From: Clostridium sp. CAG:594
Lineage (GTDB): Bacteria > Bacillota_I > Bacilli_A > RF39 > UBA660
Assembly (NCBI GenBank): GCA_000434835.1
Contig: FR881458.1
Coordinates: 1-10,900 of the forward strand
Direction: 5' to 3'
DNA length: 10,900 bases
The position numbers were made by a program, and so were the translations under genes. The notes beneath the pieces were generated by a model, which worked only from the letters and a program-made list of their open reading frames with translations, was not told where the DNA came from and did not search any database. Shown piece by piece: positions 1 to 6,041 of this stretch (position 1 is its first letter; every line of letters starts with the position of its first letter).

Positions 1-378
1 GATAGTGTTACATATTATTTTGACTTAGTAAATAACGGAACAATTGATGCACAAATAGAGAGTTATAATTTTCCTAGAGCATTTAATGATTGTTTTACAA
101 ATATAAATAAATATTCTTATTGCATGAATTTTGATTTTAATGGTGATGGTAATGTTAACGCTTTAGATAAATCAGTGTATGTTGATCTATTTAACTATTA
201 TTTGGCATACGCTGATACAGATAAAAGTGTAACACGAGGTGATACATTAAACGCTGGAGAAACAAAACACATGAAACTTGTTATAGAATATAAAGATACT
301 GCAACGAAGTTACCAGAAAAAAATTTAACTTTAACTTCATCTGATCCTATAACAATTACTTATGAACAAAAAGATTAA
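1..378 (+). CDS. 3' end of a surface/secreted protein with a dockerin-like Ca-binding loop (5'-truncated)
   Basis: Frame 1 is open from the first base, so the gene begins upstream of the window; 125 residues are visible and the stop is TAA at 376-378. Visible residues 45-56 (DFNGDGNVNALD) match the Asp/Asn-rich loop of a dockerin type I or EF-hand motif, with a following helix ending in YYL. Two cysteines (C31, C41) precede it. The parts on either side (1-30 and 80-125) look like beta strands, and they resemble residues 96-175 of the BspA-like protein at 6106: both have a strand with NNGT or NSGT, an 'LxxGExK' turn, then an 'I.YK' strand. I infer an extracellular protein with a TasA/SipW-associated-type beta domain carrying an inserted calcium loop. 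No LPXTG anchor is present at the C-terminus. The substrate or partner is unknown. An ATG at 124 is internal and not the start. Confidence 0.75.
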   Translation, partial: DSVTYYFDLVNNGTIDAQIESYNFPRAFNDCFTNINKYSYCMNFDFNGDGNVNALDKSVYVDLFNYYLAYADTDKSVTRGDTLNAGETKHMKLVIEYKDTATKLPEKNLTLTSSDPITITYEQKD

Positions 379-400
379 GAACCAACAAAGGTTCTTTTTT
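377..400 (+). terminator. Intrinsic terminator after the truncated surface gene
   Basis: AAGAACC (377-383) pairs with GGTTCTT (390-396) around a 6-nt loop, giving a 7-bp stem that ends in a run of T (395-400). The stem starts within the stop codon of the upstream gene. Confidence 0.85.
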
Positions 401-413
401 AATAATTTTTAAT

Positions 414-441
414 TTTACCTTGTTAAATAAAATGTTATAAT
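414..441 (+). promoter_or_regulatory. Extended -10 sigma-A promoter for the two-component operon
   Basis: A perfect TATAAT at 436-441 is preceded by TG one base upstream (TGTTATAAT), an extended -10. The best -35 is TTTACC at 414-419 (4 of 6 consensus bases) with a 16-bp spacer. The predicted transcript start, near 448, leaves only a very short leader before the ribosome binding site at 449. Confidence 0.65.
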
Positions 442-461
442 TATATACAGGAAGTGATTTG

Positions 462-1139
462 ATGGAAAAGATACTTATTGTTGATGATGAAAATGATATT
501 GCTGAATTAATATCGGACATATTAGAAGATGAAGGGTATGAAACGGTAATTGCAAATGACGGCAAAACAGCAATTAAATTGGTAAAGGAAGAAAACTTTG
601 ATTTGGTCTTATTAGATGTTATGATGCCAGATATTTCAGGTACAGAAGTTTGCGCAAGTATTAGAAATGAAACTTCTTGCCCAATTATTTTTGTAACTGC
701 TAAAACTAACTTAACTTCAAAACTAGTAGGTTTTGAAGTAGGTGCAGACGATTACATTACAAAGCCATTTGTAAATGAAGAGTTAGTTGTAAGAGTAAAG
801 GCACACTTAAGAAGAGAAGGAAGATTAAATACTAAAAAAGCTAACGTAATAAAAATAGGTGAAATAAAACTTAATAAGGAAAGTTTTGAGGTATTTAAAA
901 ATGATGAGCTTATTATGCTTTCTACTAAAGAATTCGAATTATTAAGATACCTAATGGAAAATGCTGGTATAGTGTTATCTAAAGAACAAATTTATCAAAG
1001 TGTTTGGAAGAATAATTATGGAGATATAGGTACTGTTGCGGTTAATATTAAAAGTTTAAGAAACAAACTTGATACTGATGAAAAATACATTAAAACTATA
1101 TGGGGTATGGGCTATAAGTTCGTAAAAGAAGTGCAATGA
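462..1139 (+). CDS. OmpR/PhoB-family response regulator
   Basis: DNA-binding half of a two-component system, 225 aa, the normal length for this family. The receiver domain covers about residues 1-115. It has the acidic pair D8/D9, the phospho-acceptor D52 in LLDVMMPD, the switch threonine T79 and the invariant K101 in TKPF. The C-terminal winged helix (about 128-223) has the usual LLRYLMENAG and VNIKSLRNKL segments and ends in the typical IWGMGYKF hairpin. I chose ATG 462: AGGAAGTG at 449-456 lies 5 nt upstream, whereas the in-frame TTG at 459 is too close to it. The stop codon overlaps the kinase start by 4 bp (ATGA), so the two are translationally coupled. The signal sensed and the target genes cannot be read from the sequence. 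Confidence 0.95.
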   Translation: MEKILIVDDENDIAELISDILEDEGYETVIANDGKTAIKLVKEENFDLVLLDVMMPDISGTEVCASIRNETSCPIIFVTAKTNLTSKLVGFEVGADDYITKPFVNEELVVRVKAHLRREGRLNTKKANVIKIGEIKLNKESFEVFKNDELIMLSTKEFELLRYLMENAGIVLSKEQIYQSVWKNNYGDIGTVAVNIKSLRNKLDTDEKYIKTIWGMGYKFVKEVQ

Positions 1140-2419
1140 AAAAGTGGTCAAATAAAACATTAACTTTACTTGTTTCAATAGTATTATTAGCGGTAAATGG
1201 TGGACTTTTGTTTTCTTATTATAACTTTTATTTATCTGATAAGATGGCAAATGATTTATCTAGTGCAAGAACGGAAAACCATAACAGTATATACGTTATA
1301 ACTAGGAGCATTGAAGGGAAAACAAAGGATGAAGCACTTGATTTAATAAGACTTTATGTAAAACAGAATGGTGGTTATATAACAATTAAAGATTCTTCTG
1401 GAAATACAATATATACAAATAGTAAAGATACATCGAAGATATTTTCTACAACAACAATGATAAGCATAGATGGGAATAATTATGAACTTACATATTCTAA
1501 GATTTCTGTTGCACCAGGCATTAAAATATTTAGAAATTTTATGATTTATGAAATAATAATAGTATCTGGTGTAATAATTATTTTGTTTTTTATAAGTTCA
1601 AAACAGTTAATAGATCCAATTGAAACCATTACTAAGGATATAAATGATTATAGATTTGGAAAAAGACCATTTAAAAGGAAAATGCCTAGAAAAATGCAAC
1701 AAATTCAAAATGCGTTTGTTGATATGGTTGATAGTTTGGAGCTGGAAAAAGAAAATCAAAACCAAATAATTGCATCTATATCTCATGATATTAAAACGCC
1801 ACTTACTTCTGTTATTGGTTATAGTGATAGATTAAGAAATAAAAATTTATCAGATGATAAAAAGGAAAAATACATAAATAAAATATATGACAAAGCACTT
1901 AATATGAAGGCTATTTTAGAGGAGTTTGATGATTATCAAAGTTGTAATATAAAAGATACGTTAAAACTTAACAAGATATCTGTTAAAGAAGTTTTAGAAT
2001 ATGCTAAAAATGATTTTGAAGATGAGTTAAATGATAAGAACATTAAATTAGAAATATCAAGTACTTGTAATCAGAGAGAAATAACGGTAGATTTAGTTAA
2101 ACTAAAAAGAGTATTTGGAAACATCATAAATAATAGTGTTACTCATTTTAAGGGAAGAGATGGCTTAATTAAAATAGACGTTCAGCAAAAGGCTAATATG
2201 ATTAGATTTGAAATTCTAGATAATGGTGGCGGAGTTAAAACAGAAACTGATCTAAAAAGAATTTTTGAACCACTTTATACAACTGATCCATCTAGAAAAA
2301 TATCTGGATTAGGTCTTTCTATATGTAAACAAATAATAAGTTCATTTGATGGAAGAATATATGCAAGAAATAATAAAATTGGAGGACTTTCAATAATATT
2401 TGTAATTCCTAAATCTTAA
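1136..2419 (+). CDS. Membrane sensor histidine kinase, partner of the upstream regulator
   Basis: 427 aa, inner-membrane sensor kinase that phosphorylates the response regulator encoded just upstream. TM1 is about residues 8-30 and TM2 about 136-154. They enclose an extracellular sensor of about 105 residues, with strands such as GGYITIKDSSGNTIYT that suggest a small PAS/Cache-like fold (inference). Next comes a short HAMP-like linker, then the HisKA dimerisation helix with the phospho-acceptor H217 in SISHDIKTPL. The ATPase domain has an N box (NIINNSVTHF, 329-338), G1 (DNGGGV, 362-367), an F box around F377 and G2 (GLGLSICK, 391-398). All catalytic boxes look intact. The start ATG at 1136 lies in the regulator's stop (ATGA overlap). 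No G+C-containing terminator directly follows; only an all-A/T inverted repeat at 2420-2450 does. Confidence 0.95.
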   Translation: MKKWSNKTLTLLVSIVLLAVNGGLLFSYYNFYLSDKMANDLSSARTENHNSIYVITRSIEGKTKDEALDLIRLYVKQNGGYITIKDSSGNTIYTNSKDTSKIFSTTTMISIDGNNYELTYSKISVAPGIKIFRNFMIYEIIIVSGVIIILFFISSKQLIDPIETITKDINDYRFGKRPFKRKMPRKMQQIQNAFVDMVDSLELEKENQNQIIASISHDIKTPLTSVIGYSDRLRNKNLSDDKKEKYINKIYDKALNMKAILEEFDDYQSCNIKDTLKLNKISVKEVLEYAKNDFEDELNDKNIKLEISSTCNQREITVDLVKLKRVFGNIINNSVTHFKGRDGLIKIDVQQKANMIRFEILDNGGGVKTETDLKRIFEPLYTTDPSRKISGLGLSICKQIISSFDGRIYARNNKIGGLSIIFVIPKS

Positions 2420-2434
2420 TAAATTTTAATAATT

Positions 2435-2468
2435 TTGACATTAAAATTTAATATTTTATTTATATAAT
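2435..2468 (+). promoter_or_regulatory. Promoter-like element upstream of the putative small RNA
   Basis: A perfect -35 hexamer (TTGACA, 2435-2440) and a perfect -10 (TATAAT, 2463-2468) occur on the + strand, but the spacer is 22 bp, longer than the normal 16-18. TTAAAA at 2441-2446 would give a 16-bp spacer with a weaker -35. A start 7 nt after the -10 falls at 2475, the exact base of the hairpin that follows. Confidence 0.4.
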
Positions 2469-2474
2469 TAAATT

Positions 2475-2577
2475 GTAGTTAGAATTAGTGGTACTTCTAA
2501 CTGCTACTTATACACTCAAAAAAACACTACTTACTCCTTTATACCACTATAAAAGAACCTATAAATTAGGTTCTTTT
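2475..2577 (+). ncRNA. Putative structured small RNA with a possible pseudoknot
   Basis: There is no open reading frame here on the + strand, but strong structure is visible. GTAGTTAGAA (2475-2484) pairs with TTCTAACTGC (2495-2504), a 10-bp stem with one G-U pair. Its 10-nt loop contains TAGTGGTA (2486-2493), which is an exact 8-base complement of TACCACTA (2542-2549), so loop and downstream strand could form a pseudoknot. The intrinsic hairpin at 2551-2577 follows at once and would end the transcript, giving an RNA of about 103 nt. I do not recognise the family: it lacks visible SRP, tmRNA, 6S or RNase P motifs. It could instead be a structured 3' untranslated region of the histidine kinase gene. 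The evidence is base pairing in a single sequence only. Confidence 0.4.
2551..2577. terminator. Bidirectional intrinsic terminator between convergent genes
   Basis: AAAAGAACCTA (2551-2561) pairs perfectly with TAGGTTCTTTT (2567-2577) around a 5-nt loop, an 11-bp stem flanked by A's and T's that works on either strand. It serves the + strand (kinase or putative small RNA) and the - strand 101-aa gene, whose last three codons and stop lie inside the stem. Confidence 0.85.
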
Positions 2578-2864
2578 AATTTATCTTTTATTTCATTTTG
2601 CAAATTATCACAATATGATAAAACTTCATCTTTAACATTTTTTTGATTTTTTGCTTTATCAATTACATATTTTGTTGCTTTTAATATGCTTTTAGATAGG
2701 ATTAATTCATCCTTATTAAAATTTTCTATATTTCTATTTATATAAAAAAGTACATCATAGATATTTTCCAATTTTAAAATCATTTTGCAACTACTATTAA
2801 TTATTGGCCCTAAGTTAAAGTAGTAGTTAAATAATTCATCGTTTATATTATCACTATTATACAT
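2559..2864 (-). CDS. Hypothetical 101-aa protein downstream of sigG
   Basis: Not a family I recognise. The protein is 101 aa, charged, rich in Asn, Lys, Ile and Leu, with long predicted helices (about 8-45 and 50-97). It has no signal peptide and no membrane segment, so it is probably a small soluble helical protein. Two cysteines are present (C26, C85). The start ATG is well supported: the upstream AGGTGA (2876-2871 on the - strand) is 6 nt away. A consensus promoter lies just beyond, followed by a very short leader. It is in the same direction as sigG, 47 bp after the sigG stop with no terminator between them, so it may also be read from sigG. The stop codon lies in the bidirectional terminator. 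The consensus vegetative-type promoter argues against purely sporulation-specific expression. Confidence 0.75.
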   Translation of the reverse strand: MYNSDNINDELFNYYFNLGPIINSSCKMILKLENIYDVLFYINRNIENFNKDELILSKSILKATKYVIDKAKNQKNVKDEVLSYCDNLQNEIKDKLKEPNL

Positions 2865-2883
2865 AACGCATCACCTATAAATA

Positions 2884-2911
2884 ATTATATATAATAACTG
2901 TTAATTGTCAA
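2884..2911 (-). promoter_or_regulatory. Consensus sigma-A promoter for the 101-aa gene
   Basis: On the - strand a perfect TTGACA (2911-2906) is followed after 16 bp by a perfect TATAAT (2889-2884). The predicted start, near 2877, lies just before the ribosome binding site at 2876-2871. The -35 begins at the base next to the sigG stop codon. Confidence 0.8.
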
Positions 2912-3697
2912 TTACATAATCATTTTTCTTAAATCTTCTATACCACATTTTTCTAGTCTCGATACTTGTGCTTGAGATATTCCTATTTCTTCTGCAATTT
3001 CCATTTGTGTTTTTCCAATTAAGAATCTTTCGGTAATTATTTTTCTTTCTTTATCTTTAAGCTCATTAATAGCATTCTTAAGTGATATTGTAATATCCCA
3101 GTTAGATATTTTGTCCTTTTTAGATTCTAACTGATCTTCTAGGTATATAGTGTCCCCACCGTCATTATAAATTGGCTCAAACATACTTATTGGATCTCTC
3201 ATTGCATCTAGTGCTATTATAACGTCTATTTCATCACAACCTAGTTTTTTAGCAACCTCACTATTAGATAATTCTTTTCCATTATCCATGAAATATTCTT
3301 CTTTTACCTTTAAAATTTTATATGCTAAATCTTTAATACTTCTAGATATTCTAAGGTTACTATTATCTCTTAAATATCTTCTTATTTCCCCTAAAATAAG
3401 AGGGACAGCATAAGTTGAGAATTTAACGTTGTGTGATAAGTCAAAGTTATCAATTGCTTTCATTAATCCTACGCATCCTATTTGAAATAAATCATCCATG
3501 TTATCACATCTGTTTTGATACTTTCTAAGAATTGATAATACTAATTTTAAGTTTCCGTTTGCAAGTTCATCTTTTGCGGTCATATCACCATTTTTAAGTC
3601 TTATAAATAACTCTTCTTTTTCTTTATCTGTTAAAACCTTAATTTCACTGGTATTAATTCCGGTTATTTCTACTTTATGTTTTGCTATAGTAATCAC
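2912..3697 (-). CDS. sigG: Sporulation sigma factor SigG (forespore late sigma)
   Basis: RNA polymerase sigma factor that directs late forespore transcription, about 260 aa as usual. The N-terminus HKVEITGINTSEIKVL matches the SigG-specific NKVEICGVDTSKLPVL of Bacillus. Region 2 holds MDDLFQIGCVGLMKAIDNFD and the core segment FSTYAVPLILGEIRRYLRD. The interdomain FEPIYNDGGD is diagnostic for SigG/SigF. Region 4 carries the helix-turn-helix TQMEIAEEIGISQAQVSRLE (230-249). LANGNLKLV keeps an Asn (N47) at the site that, as I recall, separates SigG from SigF in Gin/CsfB binding. The start is unusual. The frame has GTG at 3697-3695, but AAGGTG sits on top of it. An ATA codon at 3688-3686 is correctly spaced from that site and aligns with the Bacillus start Met. 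The stop is TAA at 2914-2912. No terminator follows. Confidence 0.95.
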   Translation of the reverse strand: MITIAKHKVEITGINTSEIKVLTDKEKEELFIRLKNGDMTAKDELANGNLKLVLSILRKYQNRCDNMDDLFQIGCVGLMKAIDNFDLSHNVKFSTYAVPLILGEIRRYLRDNSNLRISRSIKDLAYKILKVKEEYFMDNGKELSNSEVAKKLGCDEIDVIIALDAMRDPISMFEPIYNDGGDTIYLEDQLESKKDKISNWDITISLKNAINELKDKERKIITERFLIGKTQMEIAEEIGISQAQVSRLEKCGIEDLRKMIM

Positions 3698-3729
3698 ACC
3701 TTTCTTTTAAGTGTTGGACTAAAAGGTGT
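3696..3729 (-). promoter_or_regulatory. Leader hairpin that can mask the sigG ribosome binding site
   Basis: On the - strand ACACCTTT (3729-3722) is an exact complement of AAAGGTGT (3703-3696), which contains the sigG ribosome binding site and the first two bases of the GTG codon. An 8-bp stem with an 18-nt loop results. In the mRNA this would hide the translation start, provided transcription begins upstream of 3729. The same DNA read on the + strand resembles a terminator, with T's at 3729-3735. Confidence 0.5.
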
Positions 3730-3756
3730 TTTTTTATACAATTATTTACATATAAT
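3714..3756 (+). promoter_or_regulatory. Candidate promoter region for the YlmC/YmxH gene
   Basis: Two options are visible. TTGGAC (3714-3719), 17 bp, then TACAAT (3737-3742) would start the transcript near 3749, ahead of the ribosome binding site at 3762. A perfect TATAAT at 3751-3756 has no good -35 and would start at about 3763, inside the binding site, which is less likely. The region overlaps the sigG leader on the other strand. Confidence 0.35.
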
Positions 3757-3771
3757 TTATTGGTGAATGTT

Positions 3772-4002
3772 ATGCGCTTATCAGATTTACAAAATAAAGA
3801 CGTTGTAGACGTTGCAACAGGTAAAAGAATAGGAAACGTAATAGACGCAGAAATAGAAGAAGAAACAGGCTCTATTATAAGACTTATAATCTATGATAAA
3901 AAAGGATTTTTTAGCTTGAAAGCAAGCGATGAAGTAGGTATAAAATGGAGCCAGATTAAAAAAATAGGAACCGATGTTATTTTAGTTACAAAAAATACAT
4001 AA
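3772..4002 (+). CDS. YlmC/YmxH-family PRC-barrel sporulation protein
   Basis: 76 aa, a single PRC-barrel domain and the normal size for this family. Residues 1-25 (LSDLQNKDVVDVATGKRIGN) match the start of Bacillus YlmC/YmxH proteins. The middle strand (ETGSIIRLII), a GFF turn and the closing IKWSQIKKIGTDVILV are also typical. The family is tied to endospore formation, but its biochemical role is not known. I chose ATG 3772 over an in-frame TTG at 3760: GGTGA (3762-3766) is 5 nt from the ATG and would lie inside the coding region if TTG were used. In many Firmicutes this gene follows sigG in the same direction; here it is divergent from sigG with 74 bp between the start codons, so the pair may share control. 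Confidence 0.88.
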   Translation: MRLSDLQNKDVVDVATGKRIGNVIDAEIEEETGSIIRLIIYDKKGFFSLKASDEVGIKWSQIKKIGTDVILVTKNT

Positions 4003-4007
4003 ACGTA

Positions 4008-4016
4008 TGGTATACT
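4008..4016 (+). promoter_or_regulatory. Extended -10 element before the DUF5684-like gene
   Basis: TGGTATACT (TG at 4008-4009, -10 hexamer TATACT 4011-4016) lies right after the YlmC/YmxH stop codon. The -35 is poor: TTACAA at 3986-3991 gives a 19-bp spacer. A transcript start near 4023 precedes the AAAGGAG site at 4026-4032. Confidence 0.5.
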
Positions 4017-4041
4017 TATTATAGGAAAGGAGTTAGGTAGT

Positions 4042-4506
4042 ATGAGTTATGATTATAATGCAGTTAGCGATGCAAGTTATGGTATTGCAGCATTAAGTGG
4101 AATTATGCTTATATTTGTTTTAATTATAATGATAATTGCGATTGCAGCAGGTATTTTACAAATTGTTGCAATGTGGAAGTTATTTAATAAAGCAGGTAAA
4201 CCAGGATGGGCCTCTATCGTACCAGTTTATAATATTATTGTATTATTTGAAATTATTGGTTACAAATGGTATTACATCTTTCTATTCTTACTAGGTTGGA
4301 TACCTATTGTTGGACAGTTAGCACTTGTAGTTTTCTCTATACATTATAATGTTAAGTTATCAAAGGCATTTGGAAAAGACATTGGTTATGGTATCGGATT
4401 AGCATTTTTACCAGTAGTATTTGTGCCGATATTTGCATTTAGTAAAAACATAAACTATGTTGGTCCAACTGTTAATGGAGATATAGATTTTAATAATTTA
4501 TTCTAG
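4042..4506 (+). CDS. DUF5684-like multi-spanning membrane protein
   Basis: 154 aa with about four hydrophobic segments (roughly 14-45, 60-72, 76-98 and 114-133). The segment AMWKLFNKAGKPGWASIVPV followed by YNIIVLFEI is the signature I associate with DUF5684 membrane proteins: Trp-Lys, a (K/R)AGxPGW motif and (V/I)PVYN. The family has no settled function; some members are fused to, or lie next to, signal peptidase or zinc-ribbon domains. The soluble tail (about 137-154) is acidic and ends IDFNNLF. The start ATG has AAAGGAG 9 nt upstream. A terminator follows 4 bp after the stop. It is on the same strand as its neighbours but bounded by its own promoter and terminator, so it may be a single-gene unit with some read-through into the CPBP gene. 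I infer only that it is an integral membrane protein. Confidence 0.75.
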   Translation: MSYDYNAVSDASYGIAALSGIMLIFVLIIMIIAIAAGILQIVAMWKLFNKAGKPGWASIVPVYNIIVLFEIIGYKWYYIFLFLLGWIPIVGQLALVVFSIHYNVKLSKAFGKDIGYGIGLAFLPVVFVPIFAFSKNINYVGPTVNGDIDFNNLF

Positions 4507-4509
4507 TTT

Positions 4510-4532
4510 AAAGGCCTTAATTTAAGGCTTTT
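4510..4532 (+). terminator. Intrinsic terminator after the DUF5684-like gene
   Basis: AAAGGCCTT (4510-4518) pairs with AAGGCTTTT (4524-4532) through 9 pairs with one G-U, loop of 5 nt. The T run is short and is interrupted after TTTT, so partial read-through into the next gene is plausible; no separate promoter is seen in the 16 bases left before that gene. Confidence 0.65.
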
Positions 4533-4548
4533 ATTAAATGGAGGATAT

Positions 4549-5523
4549 ATGAAAGATAAAAGAATGTTGTTAAGAGTAGGTAGTATTATAGAAATAATAT
4601 ATACGATTGTTATGATGGTATATTATATACTTAAAGGAAGATTAACAGATGAAGTTATAGCAAACCTATTTATTTTGATAATTGGCTTTATAGTAGGCGT
4701 ATTACTTTTTAAAATATCTTTAAAAAACATAGATGAAATAAAGAAAAATAAGGTAAAGGTTTTATTTTTATCAATATGGTTATTTTTGGATCCAGTAATT
4801 CCAGGTATATTAGGTTTTATCTTTTTATCTAGTATTAGTGATAAGAAAAGAGAAAACTTACCAAAAGTAAAGGAAAAAGAAGTTAATTTAAAAGAATTTA
4901 TAAAACAAGTACTTGTTATAGCATTATTTATCATAATTATGTTTGTTTTGCCTAACTTTAAATTCTTTAGTAAAGTGCCAACTTATATGGTTTATGTATT
5001 TTTACTTTTACTTGTCTTTTTAGCTAACTATAAGTATATAAAAGAGGATTTTAATTTATTTATGCAAAATAAAAGAGTGTACTTAAAATTTATAGTAAGA
5101 AGATATTTATACATGCTTGGCATAATGGTTGTAGTAGCAATACCTGTTGTTTTATTAAATAAGGGAGCAACTTCATCTAACCAGCAGATGCTAAATGGTA
5201 TGTTTAAAAAAATGCCAATTGGTATGCTTTTGCTTTCTACTATTTATGCACCTTTTACAGAAGAAAATATATTTAGATTATCACTTTCTAAATTATTTAA
5301 GAATAAAACATTATTTATAATAGTAAGTGGTCTTTTATTTGGAACTCTTCATATGATAGATAAGTTTACGTCTTTTTATGACTTACTTTATATAATTCAG
5401 TATTCAGCCCTTGGAATATGTCTTGCTAAAGCATATAGTGATTCTAAGAACATATTCGTATCAATTGGAATGCATTTTATACAAAACTTTTTAGCAGCAA
5501 TACTAGTATTATTACTTTATTAG
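4549..5523 (+). CDS. CPBP-family intramembrane metalloprotease (Abi/Rce1-like)
   Basis: 324 aa, mostly hydrophobic, with about eight membrane segments. The C-terminal half carries the three motifs of the CPBP (CAAX protease and bacteriocin-processing) family. These are EENIFR at 238-243 (EExxxR), FGTLH at 264-268 (FxxxH) and HFIQN at 309-313 (HxxxN). Together they supply the glutamate and histidines of a membrane-embedded active site, so the protein is probably catalytically competent. The N-terminal 200 residues are extra membrane segments with a basic, Lys-rich loop around 98-118. Bacterial relatives include bacteriocin self-immunity and prenyl-protein-protease-like proteins; the substrate here is unknown. 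TGGAGG (4539-4544) lies 4 nt before the ATG. lspA starts 9 bp after its stop, so the two form an operon. Confidence 0.88.
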   Translation: MKDKRMLLRVGSIIEIIYTIVMMVYYILKGRLTDEVIANLFILIIGFIVGVLLFKISLKNIDEIKKNKVKVLFLSIWLFLDPVIPGILGFIFLSSISDKKRENLPKVKEKEVNLKEFIKQVLVIALFIIIMFVLPNFKFFSKVPTYMVYVFLLLLVFLANYKYIKEDFNLFMQNKRVYLKFIVRRYLYMLGIMVVVAIPVVLLNKGATSSNQQMLNGMFKKMPIGMLLLSTIYAPFTEENIFRLSLSKLFKNKTLFIIVSGLLFGTLHMIDKFTSFYDLLYIIQYSALGICLAKAYSDSKNIFVSIGMHFIQNFLAAILVLLLY

Positions 5524-5532
5524 GAGGCTTTT

Positions 5533-6000
5533 ATGAACCGGAAAATAACTTTAATAGCATTATTTACTCTTGTAATAGATCAAATTATAAAATACTTATT
5601 TAGTAGCGTTATAAAAGGATTTGTTTTAATTCCTAACTTTATCTCATTTATATATGCAAAAAATGATGGTGTTGCTTTTAGCATGTTAAGCGGTAATAGA
5701 ATTTTTATAATATTATCAACCATATTATTATTACTTTTTTTACTTTATATGTTAAGCAAGGAAGATAAAAAGTATTTAGAAGGCTTTAGTTTAACTAACA
5801 CAGCTTATGGCCTTTTATTAGGTGGGATACTTGGAAACTTATTAGACAGAATAATAAGAGGATATGTTACCGATTATGTATCACTTAACATAGTGGGATA
5901 TCACTTTCCAATATTTAATTTAGCAGACGTTTGTATAACACTTGGAGTAATACTTTTATCTATTCATTATTTTAAAACGGATTATAAAAGAGATAAATGA
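5533..6000 (+). CDS. lspA: Lipoprotein signal peptidase II
   Basis: 155 aa, the usual size. It cleaves the signal peptide of prolipoproteins after lipid attachment at the +1 Cys, within the cytoplasmic membrane. Four membrane segments and all five conserved boxes are present. They are DQIIK (16-20), NDGVAFS (44-50), GGILGNLLDR (97-106), VTDYV (112-116) with catalytic D114, and FPIFNLADVCITLG (125-138) with catalytic D132. The start ATG has AGGAGG (5522-5527) 5 nt upstream, overlapping the stop of the CPBP gene, so the two genes are translated together. In Firmicutes lspA is commonly followed directly by rluD; here a terminator and a surface-protein gene come between. The stop is TGA. Confidence 0.97.
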   Translation: MNRKITLIALFTLVIDQIIKYLFSSVIKGFVLIPNFISFIYAKNDGVAFSMLSGNRIFIILSTILLLLFLLYMLSKEDKKYLEGFSLTNTAYGLLLGGILGNLLDRIIRGYVTDYVSLNIVGYHFPIFNLADVCITLGVILLSIHYFKTDYKRDK

Positions 6001-6020
6001 AATGGCTTTCGCCATTTTTT
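6000..6020 (+). terminator. Intrinsic terminator after lspA
   Basis: AAATGGC (6000-6006) pairs with GCCATTT (6011-6017) around a TTTC tetraloop, with six T's at 6015-6020. It insulates the CPBP-lspA operon from the poly-G promoter 22 bp downstream. Confidence 0.92.
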
Positions 6021-6041
6021 GTTTTACACAAATATGCAGAC

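Noticed and set aside
459..461. TTG start for the response regulator (likewise TTG 3760 for the YlmC/YmxH gene and TTG 8012 for rluD)
   Set aside because: In all three the ribosome binding site is correctly spaced from a downstream ATG (462, 3772, 8027) and too close to, or downstream of, the TTG.
2420..2450. Inverted repeat TAAATTTTAAT / ATTAAAATTTA after the histidine kinase gene as a terminator
   Set aside because: The stem is made only of A-T pairs with a 9-nt loop in very A+T-rich DNA and has no clear T run; such repeats are expected by chance.
3696..3735. Hairpin followed by seven T's on the + strand as an intrinsic terminator
   Set aside because: No + strand gene ends here, the loop is 18 nt, and the same pairing makes better sense in the sigG leader on the - strand. 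It could still stop antisense transcription.
3714..3739. SigF-type promoter for sigG (GTATA at 3739-3735, then GTCCAACAC 15 bp later)
   Set aside because: The -10 lacks the GG and most conserved bases of the SigF consensus, and its start site would remove one arm of the leader hairpin.
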